DNA from: CALIKS01 sp964440295
Lineage (GTDB): Archaea; Thermoproteota; Nitrososphaeria_A; Caldarchaeales; Calditenuaceae
Length of the DNA: 5,150 nucleotides
Direction of reading: 5' to 3'
NCBI GenBank assembly: GCA_964440295.1
Contig: CAYTRT010000048.1
Span: 1-5,150, forward strand
Shown: one piece after another, positions 1 to 4,884 of the stretch
Position numbering within the stretch: position 1 is the stretch's first letter
How the letters are laid out: every line of letters begins with the position of its first letter
The notes under the pieces: model-generated
What the model saw: only the letters and a program-made list of their open reading frames with translations
Told to the model about the DNA's origin: nothing
The model's database searches: none
Made by a program: the position numbers and the translations under genes

Positions 1-7
1 AAACGGG

Positions 8-1549
8 ATGTGCGATGAGTACGGTCCTCCTCTGCCGGGTGACGACTATATAGAAAATGCCGCCGAATTTTATTACCAAGACCTGAAATATAATACATAT
101 CTCGATTGGGTTGATGATCTCGTGGGCTATGAGATTAGAAAGGTTCACCGTATATCAGAATATCCGGATGAAGTTTGTATCGAAAATGGCGTTATTTTTA
201 TTGGACGCTGGGAAGCGGGCTCGTATGGAGCGGAAAATATTGGAGACTTTCCTTTGGCACGACTAATATATATAACCGAGGATGGAGAATCAGGATGGTT
301 ATTCGAAGGTGGGGACAAACAGACAGCCATAGCTAAACTCTACAACAGGCCGGGTTGGTTTACTAAGCCAGAGTGGGGGCTTACGGTCTATAGTTCTTGG
401 TGCTATCCCAAGGGATCGGATGGTGGAATAGACGGTAACTCGGATGGTGATCAGGATGGGTGGTCAGACGGTATTGAAGACGGCATCCCTATCTATGGAG
501 GTTTAGAAGGCTTTCCCTTTGAGACCATTGTAGGCTTCACTGTAGTTGCTGCGGTTATAGCTGGGGTGGGTCTTTTTGTGAAATCCCTAGTTGCTGGTAA
601 GAAGGCAGGCTCGATGGCAAAAGCCAGTGCCCGCTCAGCACCTAAGCCAGCAGCTCCAGCTCAGGCCGCTCCCCAGGTACAAACTGCACAACAACCTTAT
701 TCAGAGATCGAACCTACTGTCAGGAGATGGATAGAAAATAACCCCATATATCCCGGCTATTGGTATGTCACGCCCGATGGCAAATACGTTAGTAATGAGA
801 TAAACCCTGAATACAAGATACCCGTTGAGTGGATAAAGGGCACATCAAGCGAACCACTGTCAGAGCTATTCTCCACGCCAGTCCCAGATATGGAGCACTC
901 ACTACATTCGACTAGAATGGCTGCATTAATAAAAAGAACCAAGCCCGAGCTCCTAGACAAACTTACCGAAGGCTCATGGAAGAAGCTTGATGAGAGCCAG
1001 CGGAGATATATCTTACAGAATTTTGCAGATACGATAGCGCAGCAGCTGAAGGTGCCGTCCGTGAAATTAGAGTTCGATCCCAATTTAGATTATCCCGGCA
1101 TATATGACGGGGGTTCGGGCACTCCGAGAATTCAGATCAAATCATCCGGAAACATGTGGGACAGCCCATTTCACTCAGTTGGGATAATTACCCATGAGTT
1201 ACAGCACTATTTACAACATGTAGCCCCTGAGAAGCTAGTTGGTGCCACTAAGAAATACATAGATGTGATTAAAAAGAACGCCGATAATTACATACAGCAC
1301 AAAGTAGATCCCGTACGCTACGCTGGCCAGCTCTATGAGAGGGACGCCGAAAGTATCGGCAAACATATGAGAGAAAAGATCAGCAGGTCGGCTTATCAGC
1401 ATAAGTTCGAAAAGCTCGTCGAAGCCGTATGGGATAAAGAAGGGCTTAAAATCCTCGATAAGCTCGACAGACAGGCAGCTCAGCAAAAACTAGATAGAAT
1501 TTTCGACTCCATATTTGGTAAGGAAGGAGCCAATATCCTTCGCAGGTGA
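8..1549 (+). CDS. Membrane-anchored HExxH metallopeptidase-like protein with Asp-rich Ca-binding stretch
   Basis: Putative single-pass membrane zinc peptidase; I recognise no named family. Seen: residues 1-135 form an acidic, aromatic-rich domain. Residues 145-159 (SDGDQDGWSDGIEDG) match the DxDGDGxxDGxE pattern of thrombospondin type 3 calcium-binding repeats. A hydrophobic helix spans about 173-195 and is followed by a Lys-rich stretch, so positive-inside places the N-terminus outside and the C-terminus in the cytoplasm. An Ala/Pro/Gln linker covers about 208-230. The C-terminal domain has HELQH at 396-400, a zinc-binding HExxH, and YERDAES at 443-449 that could supply the glutamate third ligand (E444 or E448) as in gluzincins. 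There is no signal peptide, and only 7 bases precede the ATG, so the true start may lie upstream of the window. The stop is embedded in the ribosome site of the next gene. By eye its codons are more AT-rich than the minus-strand genes, hinting at transfer. The coding call is firm; the protease activity is inferred. Confidence 0.85.
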   Translation: MCDEYGPPLPGDDYIENAAEFYYQDLKYNTYLDWVDDLVGYEIRKVHRISEYPDEVCIENGVIFIGRWEAGSYGAENIGDFPLARLIYITEDGESGWLFEGGDKQTAIAKLYNRPGWFTKPEWGLTVYSSWCYPKGSDGGIDGNSDGDQDGWSDGIEDGIPIYGGLEGFPFETIVGFTVVAAVIAGVGLFVKSLVAGKKAGSMAKASARSAPKPAAPAQAAPQVQTAQQPYSEIEPTVRRWIENNPIYPGYWYVTPDGKYVSNEINPEYKIPVEWIKGTSSEPLSELFSTPVPDMEHSLHSTRMAALIKRTKPELLDKLTEGSWKKLDESQRRYILQNFADTIAQQLKVPSVKLEFDPNLDYPGIYDGGSGTPRIQIKSSGNMWDSPFHSVGIITHELQHYLQHVAPEKLVGATKKYIDVIKKNADNYIQHKVDPVRYAGQLYERDAESIGKHMREKISRSAYQHKFEKLVEAVWDKEGLKILDKLDRQAAQQKLDRIFDSIFGKEGANILRR

Positions 1550-1550
1550 T
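1544..1550 (+). promoter_or_regulatory. Shine-Dalgarno site overlapping the upstream stop codon
   Basis: AGGTGAT contains the TGA stop of the metallopeptidase-like gene (1547-1549) and sits 3 nt before the ATG at 1554. It is complementary to the archaeal 16S 3' tail (GAUCACCU). It selects the start at 1554 over the in-frame ATG at 1515, and indicates that the two genes are translated from one message. Confidence 0.7.
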
Positions 1551-1553
1551 ATC

Positions 1554-2336
1554 ATGCAGATAAGCCAAGTACCTTCCTGGGTTCCTGAAAAATCAAGAAA
1601 AATAGTCTTAAAGATAGCGGAAGCGCTTAGAGAGCTGGGCTACAGCGATGGACCCATGCTATGGGACGCTGCAAGGCGCATGGCCATAACGCCAACCCTT
1701 ACCGAGGACATGTTCGCATACATCGCAGCCGGAAAGCCGAAAGTAAAAGCGGGACGACCGAGCCCACCCATGCTCTCAAGACGGCTCCCAGGAAACTACA
1801 CAGTAGCATCCCTCATGCTGGACCTTGGACTCAGCCCTGCAGGCGCCTTCCTACTAGGTGCAGAGCTAATAAACAATACTCAAGCCGCCTTGAGCTTGAT
1901 AGAGAAGATTATCGAGGAGGGTTACTGGACAATTCTCCCAGACGGAAAGTGGGCCCTAGTCTACCCGCCAATCTCAGAAAAATACCCCTCGTGCCCCAAC
2001 TGCGGCAGGAGATGGACAAAGAACTACGAGAGCTGCCCCACATGCGGATACAACGAGAAATATAGGCAGATCGACATCGGGCAGCTTCCTGAAAATGTAA
2101 AAGAGATGATAAAAGCAGAGCTATTGGAAGATGTAGGCAAAGTCAAGGACGTGCATGAAAGATGCCAATCCTGCGGTGCACCCATAGAAGCTACGGATAG
2201 ATTCTGTAGAAACTGCGGCGCGGCAGTCATGCAGCCCACCCAGAAGAGACCTGCACCCGAGTACTGCAAAGTGTGCGGAGCAAAGCTACTGAAAGATGCG
2301 AAATTCTGTGGAAAGTGCGGCGCGCCAGTCTCGTGA
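1554..2336 (+). CDS. Triple zinc-ribbon protein with novel helical N-terminal domain
   Basis: A 260-residue, apparently cytoplasmic protein with no signal peptide or membrane helix. Seen: the N-terminal part (about 1-120) is mostly helical and unrecognised, with a basic, Pro-containing loop near 61-79. A short module GYWTILPDGKW occupies 123-133. Three four-cysteine zinc ribbons follow: C147/C150/C161/C164, C204/C207/C218/C221 and C238/C241/C252/C255. The last two are of the CxxCG(A)...FCxxCG double-zinc-ribbon type, common in archaeal and bacterial proteins as rubredoxin-like structural modules that bind protein or nucleic acid. The GYWxxxPDGK(Y/W) module also occurs in the product of the gene upstream, so the two proteins probably act together. 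The start at 1554 is chosen because an AGGTGAT site precedes it; the ATG at 1515 would overlap the upstream gene by 35 bases and has no clear site. The specific function is unknown. Confidence 0.88.
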   Translation: MQISQVPSWVPEKSRKIVLKIAEALRELGYSDGPMLWDAARRMAITPTLTEDMFAYIAAGKPKVKAGRPSPPMLSRRLPGNYTVASLMLDLGLSPAGAFLLGAELINNTQAALSLIEKIIEEGYWTILPDGKWALVYPPISEKYPSCPNCGRRWTKNYESCPTCGYNEKYRQIDIGQLPENVKEMIKAELLEDVGKVKDVHERCQSCGAPIEATDRFCRNCGAAVMQPTQKRPAPEYCKVCGAKLLKDAKFCGKCGAPVS

Positions 2337-2360
2337 TAGAGAGTATTTAGCGTGGGCCTG

Positions 2361-3002
2361 CTACTTCACGTCGATCTTTACGCCCTGCGCATACTTCTCG
2401 ACCAGCGCGACAGCGTCATCGAAGTTCTTCCGCGAGCAGAAGAGCATTATGGGCCTGACGCGCGACTTCCTGTGAAGATAAATCACCCTGTGCTTCTTGT
2501 ATACAGTGATGCTCCGGAGCTCATCCCAGCGAATGAACTCGGACTCTCTCCCTATTCCGATTAACGCCGCGCCCATCACGGTGGGAGACCGGCCCATCAG
2601 CGACAAAAGCAGAACGAGTCTGTTGAACTTCCGTAGGGACGACCCACTCACATACCCAGCGCCGTCCCTCCCGATCTGAAAGCTGGCCCTGATGCCGATG
2701 AGGTCGAGGATGAAGAGAACGACGAAGCCCAAGCCGAAGAAGAGGCCGAAAAAGCCGAGCGACCAGAGCGCGGCTGCCAAAAAGTCTCCTCCAGAAACAA
2801 GGAGAATAATTATGGCTATAACCAGCGCTCCAGTACCAATAACGATGGCGAACTCCCTCAACACGAGGGCGTTCGTCGCGAGCTGAATCTTATAACGCCA
2901 GTTTAATTCACCCGCCACGTCCCCTTCGCCTTGGCTACCGGGCTGACCAAAAAAGACGTCATCACCAGCACTTCGTTTTTTCCGCCTTGAACTATCTCCC
3001 AC
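2361..3002 (-). CDS. Two-helix membrane protein with PH-like C-terminal domain
   Basis: A 213-residue integral membrane protein of unknown role. Seen: a basic then Gly-rich hydrophilic N-terminus (1-33), an amphipathic segment NWRYKIQLATNALVLREF (34-51), two hydrophobic helices at about 50-69 and 76-100, then a soluble domain from about 104 to the end. That domain has alternating hydrophobic strands, an IRWDEL turn (157-162), a basic strand pair around 165-183 and a final helix NFDDAVALVEKYA (193-205). This layout (two helices plus a beta-rich domain closing with an Nf..av..l helix) resembles bacterial PH-like (bPH/YcxB-type) membrane proteins, a fold-level guess only. The GTG start at 3002 is the first available, because an in-frame TAA lies directly upstream; GGGGT at 3009-3013 is a weak ribosome site. 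It is the last gene of the minus-strand cluster and converges on the zinc-ribbon gene with 24 bases between stops, where I see no strong terminator. Confidence 0.85.
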   Translation of the reverse strand: MGDSSRRKKRSAGDDVFFGQPGSQGEGDVAGELNWRYKIQLATNALVLREFAIVIGTGALVIAIIILLVSGGDFLAAALWSLGFFGLFFGLGFVVLFILDLIGIRASFQIGRDGAGYVSGSSLRKFNRLVLLLSLMGRSPTVMGAALIGIGRESEFIRWDELRSITVYKKHRVIYLHRKSRVRPIMLFCSRKNFDDAVALVEKYAQGVKIDVK

Positions 3003-3019
3003 TTAAAGACCCCAGAGAA

Positions 3020-3091
3020 CTAACACGCCACGCTCCTTATTAAGGCTCGCCAGTAGAACTCCGCGCGCTCGACCTCCTCGAAAGAAGACAA
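3020..3091 (-). CDS. Possible 23-codon microORF
   Basis: TTG-initiated small frame of 23 codons plus TAG. Seen: a textbook AGGAG (3099-3103 on the plus strand as CTCCT) sits 7 nt before the TTG, the same spacing as the GAGGTG-TTG pair of the DUF2905-like gene. The peptide contains SFEEVERAEFYWRALIRS, a plausible amphipathic helix, and uses GAG, GTC, GCG and AGG like its neighbours. An in-frame TGA 18 nt upstream of the TTG prevents a long extension. It lies between the stop of the gap-interrupted gene and the membrane-protein gene, on the same strand. It could instead be the displaced C-terminal remnant of a longer frameshifted gene. No function is assigned. Confidence 0.35.
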   Translation of the reverse strand: MSSFEEVERAEFYWRALIRSVAC

Positions 3092-3133
3092 TTTGGCTCT
3101 CCTATCCAGTCACAGTTACGGTTATAGTGTTGG

Positions 3134-3297
3134 CTACCTTCCCAGCAGCTCGTCTCCGAGGCGCATTAGCTCCTCAAGAGTCCTGGCATGCTCATTCATG
3201 CCTAGGTCCCGCACCATCTCTAATAGTTCCTCGGCCTCCTCTATCATGCTGGTCACCCACTCTATATTCACCTCGTCAGGCCTCTTCAGCCACTGCT
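3134..3297 (-). CDS. C-terminal part of gap-interrupted small acidic helical protein
   Basis: The open frame entering from the N gap ends in TAG at 3134-3136 and supplies 53 residues. They start QWLKRPDEV, continue as a strongly helical acidic stretch (SMIEEAEELLEMVRD) and end LEELMRLGDELLGR. Heptad-like Leu/Met/Glu spacing suggests a helical bundle or coiled coil. The frame is clearly coding, with Glu-rich GAG codons and no stops, but differs from the frame in which the upstream fragment (3398-3506) would enter if the gap were really 100 bases. Because the gap length is a placeholder, the two pieces can still be one gene. I do not recognise the family. The start is hidden in the gap. Confidence 0.65.
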
Positions 3298-3397
3298 NNN
3301 NNNNNNNNNNNNNNNNNNNNNNNNNNNNNNNNNNNNNNNNNNNNNNNNNNNNNNNNNNNNNNNNNNNNNNNNNNNNNNNNNNNNNNNNNNNNNNNNN
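3298..3397. other. Assembly gap of 100 N
   Basis: Exactly 100 undetermined bases, the usual placeholder for a scaffold join of unknown length. It interrupts a coding region, so reading frame, gene length and even adjacency across it are unproven. Confidence 0.98.
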
Positions 3398-3506
3398 TCT
3401 GGCTAACCAAGTCGGAGAGTAGCTTGTTAACCACGTTCGACATGCTCGTCCTGAACTTCCGGCAGAGGAGAGTCTTCAAAAACGTCGAAGAGGCAATATA
3501 CATCAC
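3398..3506 (-). CDS. N-terminal part of gap-interrupted gene
   Basis: The open frame running into the N gap encodes about 36 residues from a GTG (3506) or the adjacent ATG (3503), including ASSTFLKTLLCRKFRTSMSN and a further helical NKLLSDLVSQ. The other two minus-strand frames contain stops here. The start is uncertain: GAGGTG directly abuts the ATG with no spacer, and the frame stays open upstream to the TAG of the DUF2905-like gene, so an unusual start codon or an upstream frame error is possible. It lies 33 bases after that stop on the same strand and is probably co-transcribed. It is likely the N-terminus of the same small helical protein whose end lies at 3134-3297. Family unknown. Confidence 0.5.
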
Positions 3507-3531
3507 CTCGGAGTAGCTCTGAGAGGCTTGG

Positions 3532-3541
3532 AGACCGGTCT
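3532..3541. repeat. 10-bp perfect palindrome at a gene junction
   Basis: AGACCGGTCT is its own reverse complement and covers the last two bases of the DUF2905-like gene's stop codon and the start of the intergenic space. There is no loop or following T-tract, so it is not a clear terminator. It could be a dimeric regulator site or chance. Confidence 0.3.
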
Positions 3542-3764
3542 ACCTCACTATCCTCGTCATCCAGAGGACGATGTAGATGACTATTAGGGCTATGATCACG
3601 ATCGGCGAGGTGCCCACGCTGACTCCGTCAAATGTTTTCTGGACATACAGAATTGGTGGAAGCTCCTCTACTCTCGGTATGACTCTGCTTATCAGCCCGA
3701 GCACCAGCAAGACGGCTCCGAGAATAACTAGGAAGATGCCGAGCGAGACTAGCAGGTCCCTCAA
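3540..3764 (-). CDS. DUF2905-like small two-helix membrane protein
   Basis: A 74-residue membrane protein resembling DUF2905, a bacterial and archaeal family of about 70 residues with unknown function. Seen: helix one spans about 4-27 (rich in Leu/Val/Ile with Gly), a short external or internal loop follows with VEELPPILYVQK (32-43), then helix two at about 52-69, ending MTRIVR. The order helix, LPP/LPG-like loop, a short segment and a second helix is the DUF2905 layout. The start is TTG at 3762-3764: TTG overlaps the TGA of the phosphoribosyltransferase gene (TTGA), and GAGGTG (3772-3777) lies 7 nt upstream. This supports translational coupling. The assignment rests on architecture and loop residues; confirmation would need a profile search. 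Confidence 0.75.
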   Translation of the reverse strand: MRDLLVSLGIFLVILGAVLLVLGLISRVIPRVEELPPILYVQKTFDGVSVGTSPIVIIALIVIYIVLWMTRIVR

Positions 3765-4405
3765 TGATCACCACCTCGCAGGCTCGAGAGGTACTGCATG
3801 ACTTCCTCATCGCTGACCTGTGAGAAGTCTCTGTAGAACTCGCCGATGGCGTAGAACTCCTCGGGGACTGAGAGGACGACCACATCGTCGGCTATCGACC
3901 TCACCTTCATCACCGCCTCCATCGAGGCTACCGGGGCCGCCGCTACGAGCCTCCTAGGCATCCTCTTCTTGACGCTCTTGAGCGCGGCGACCATCGTAGT
4001 GCCCGTGGCTAGGCCATCGTCAACTACCAAGACGTCCTTCCCACTCATCTCTGGAAGCTCCCTTCCCTCCCTAAACTTCTCCACGCGCCTCCTGATCTCT
4101 TCGGCCTCCTTCTTTGCCGCTCTCTCGATGTAGTCGTATGAAACTCCGTAAATCGTTGCTACCTCCTCCTCGACCGCTACCTCGCCGTCCTCCGCCACGG
4201 CCGCGACTGCTAGTTCTGGGTTTCCAGGCACTCCTATCTTCCTCGCGATTATGACTTCCAGCCTCGCGTTCAGCCTCTTAGCTATGACGTAGCCGACGAC
4301 CACGCCTCCCCTGGGTATGCCGAGAACGATTGACGGCCTGCCAGCCCTCCTCTCCACCTCTCTCGCCAGTCTCTCTCCAGCGTCGAACCTATCCTCGAAG
4401 TACAT
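3761..4405 (-). CDS. Predicted phosphoribosyltransferase (COG1926 type)
   Basis: A 214-residue cytoplasmic type I phosphoribosyltransferase-fold enzyme, expected to use PRPP; the natural acceptor base is unknown for this group. Seen: N-terminal FEDRFDAGERLA, typical of the group; a PPi-loop GIPRGGVVVG (29-38); the group-specific RKIGVPGNPELAVAAVAEDG (55-74); a charged helical insert (about 90-118) in the hood region; and the PRPP-binding signature VLVVDDGLATGTT (125-137) with both acidic residues (D129, D130) present. A C-terminal FYAIGEFYRDFSQVSDEEV (184-202) matches the family ending. Length is normal for a stand-alone member. The ATG at 4405 lies 26 nt downstream of the promoter-proximal edge of an AAAGCATATA element, so the message is probably leaderless. 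It is the first gene of the minus-strand cluster and overlaps the DUF2905-like gene. The family call is strong; the substrate is not known. Confidence 0.93.
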   Translation of the reverse strand: MYFEDRFDAGERLAREVERRAGRPSIVLGIPRGGVVVGYVIAKRLNARLEVIIARKIGVPGNPELAVAAVAEDGEVAVEEEVATIYGVSYDYIERAAKKEAEEIRRRVEKFREGRELPEMSGKDVLVVDDGLATGTTMVAALKSVKKRMPRRLVAAAPVASMEAVMKVRSIADDVVVLSVPEEFYAIGEFYRDFSQVSDEEVMQYLSSLRGGDH

Positions 4406-4430
4406 TCAACCATAGGTGTATTGACGAGTC

Positions 4431-4442
4431 TATATGCTTTAT
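4431..4442 (-). promoter_or_regulatory. BRE/TATA promoter of the phosphoribosyltransferase operon
   Basis: On the minus strand ATAAAGCATATA ends 26 nt before the ATG. The A-rich BRE-like half followed by CATATA, at this distance from the start codon, fits a crenarchaeal promoter with transcription beginning at or very near the ATG (leaderless). No Shine-Dalgarno site lies between. Confidence 0.6.
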
Positions 4443-4450
4443 CCCGCCAA

Positions 4451-4636
4451 TCAGAAGAAGAGCTTCTGCTCCTCAGAGAGCTTCGATGTCTTGACTAGCT
4501 TAGCAGAGCCTGGCCTAGCCTTCTTCAGGACGTTGAAGCCGCAGTAGGGACAACGAGTCTCCGCCACCTTCGACAACTTATCCTTATCAAAAACTCTACC
4601 ACACTGGACGCACTGATAAAGAACCTTCTCAGACAT
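4451..4636 (-). CDS. rpo12 (rpoP): DNA-directed RNA polymerase subunit Rpo12 (RpoP)
   Basis: A 61-residue archaeal homologue of eukaryotic Rpb12, a small zinc-binding subunit that helps assemble and stabilise the Rpo3/Rpo10/Rpo11 side of RNA polymerase. Seen: the YQCVQCGRVF zinc knuckle (C9, C12), the hallmark RCPYCG (C29, C32) and the following VLKKARP motif that is diagnostic of the family. The C-terminal tail TSKLSEEQKLFF is an extension beyond the core. The start is the ATG at 4634-4636, not a GTG/ATG further upstream, because a BRE/TATA element lies about 25 nt before it and upstream residues do not resemble the family. It is transcribed alone: the next gene has its own promoter after 45 bases. 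It is divergent from the tRNA-Leu gene. Many archaea place this gene beside ribosomal protein L37Ae; that partner is not visible here. Confidence 0.95.
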   Translation of the reverse strand: MSEKVLYQCVQCGRVFDKDKLSKVAETRCPYCGFNVLKKARPGSAKLVKTSKLSEEQKLFF

Positions 4637-4660
4637 GCAGAAAACACGTAGAGACCAACC

Positions 4661-4670
4661 TTTAAACCTT
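4661..4670 (-). promoter_or_regulatory. BRE/TATA promoter of rpo12
   Basis: Minus-strand AAGGTTTAAA, a purine-rich BRE followed by TTTAAA, is centred about 28 nt before the rpo12 ATG. This is the spacing of a leaderless archaeal promoter. Confidence 0.7.
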
Positions 4671-4692
4671 AACAAGAAACCCCACTACAAAA

Positions 4693-4700
4693 CATAAATA
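4693..4700 (+). promoter_or_regulatory. TATA element for the tRNA-Leu gene
   Basis: CATAAATA within an A-rich tract is centred about 31 bp before the first base of the tRNA, so transcription would begin a few bases upstream of the mature 5' end. It lies back to back with the rpo12 promoter, about 25 bp away. Confidence 0.55.
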
Positions 4701-4753
4701 AAAAACCAAAGCAAGAATAGAGAGTGGGCGGGGGTCGCCAAGCCTGGTCAAAG

Positions 4754-4799
4754 AAAAGTGAAATTTCCCTAGATAGAAGGGAAATTTCACTTTGTGAAC
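4754..4799 (+). other. tRNA intron 1, non-canonical, in the D-arm (about position 23/24)
   Basis: A 46-nt intron. Its inner stem is 15 perfect base pairs (4755-4769 with 4779-4793) closed by a 9-nt loop. The splice structure has 3-nt bulges AG|A (4752-4754) and AC|G (4798-4800), cut after the second base. They are separated by a four-position helix, TCAA (4748-4751) against GTGA (4794-4797), with three pairs and one A-G mismatch at the inner end. The cut sites predicted from structure coincide with those required to restore the D-stem. Confidence 0.88.
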
Positions 4800-4813
4800 G
4801 CGCAGGGCTCAGG

Positions 4814-4834
4814 ATCCACCCTTCAGGATGAGAA
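4814..4834 (+). other. tRNA intron 2, canonical position 37/38
   Basis: A 21-nt intron with a strict bulge-helix-bulge motif. Bulge GG|A (4812-4814), central helix CTCA (4808-4811) pairing perfectly with TGAG (4829-4832), and bulge AA|C (4833-4835). The inner stem is TCC/GGA with an 8-nt loop. Cutting after the second base of each bulge restores the anticodon loop. Confidence 0.9.
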
Positions 4835-4884
4835 CCCCTGTCCCGTAGGGGTTCGTGGGTTCAAATCCCACCCCCCGCACCACC

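Larger units (their letters stand above)
4728..4882 (+). tRNA. tRNA-Leu(CAG) with two introns and encoded CCA
   Basis: The acceptor stem GCGGGGG (4728-4734) pairs with CCCCCGC (4872-4878), followed by discriminator A and encoded CCA. T-arm GTGGG-TTCAAAT-CCCAC spans 4855-4871. A long type II variable arm (4841-4854, CCC/GGG stem) fits leucine. Anticodon stem CAGGG (4803-4807) pairs with CCCTG (4836-4840), with loop CTCAGGC after splicing. The anticodon CAG is at 4810-4812 and reads CUG. The D-arm is complete only when bases 4754-4799 are removed, joining AAAG to GCGC to give stem GCC/GGC. The canonical position 37/38 carries a second intron, 4814-4834. The spliced product is 88 nt including CCA. 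Both introns fit bulge-helix-bulge structures for the archaeal splicing endonuclease; their geometry is given in their own entries. Confidence 0.93.

Noticed and set aside
1515..1553. Upstream in-frame ATG adding 13 residues to the zinc-ribbon protein
   Set aside because: It overlaps the preceding gene by 35 bases and lacks a clear ribosome site, while AGGTGAT precisely precedes the ATG at 1554.
1661..2065. 134-codon plus-strand frame inside the zinc-ribbon gene
   Set aside because: It is out of frame within a gene with three intact zinc ribbons; its product is low-complexity, Arg/Pro/His-rich and has no ribosome site.
2692..2886. Lys/Arg/Pro-rich plus-strand frame opposite the membrane protein
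   Set aside because: It is the antisense of the transmembrane helices, whose hydrophobic codons read as Lys/Arg/Pro-rich on the other strand.
3035..3045. CCTTATTAAGG palindrome as an operator or TATA box for the membrane protein gene
   Set aside because: It is centred 38 nt before the GTG, lies inside the microORF, and lacks a convincing BRE; chance or codon content is enough to explain it.
3093..3516. Two plus-strand frames that run through the N gap
   Set aside because: They are open only because N codons cannot be stops; Ser-rich antisense of Glu/Leu-rich minus-strand coding sequence.
3628..3885. 85-codon minus-strand frame spanning the phosphoribosyltransferase/DUF2905 junction
   Set aside because: Shadow frame, Ser/Arg-rich, crossing two well-supported genes.
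4637..4675. N-terminal extension of Rpo12 to 4675
   Set aside because: It would contain the promoter element, and the added residues do not resemble the family; the ATG at 4636 gives the normal beginning.
4755..4793. Strong hairpin considered as a terminator
   Set aside because: It lies within the tRNA gene between the D-arm halves and has no T-tract; the splice geometry explains it as an intron stem.
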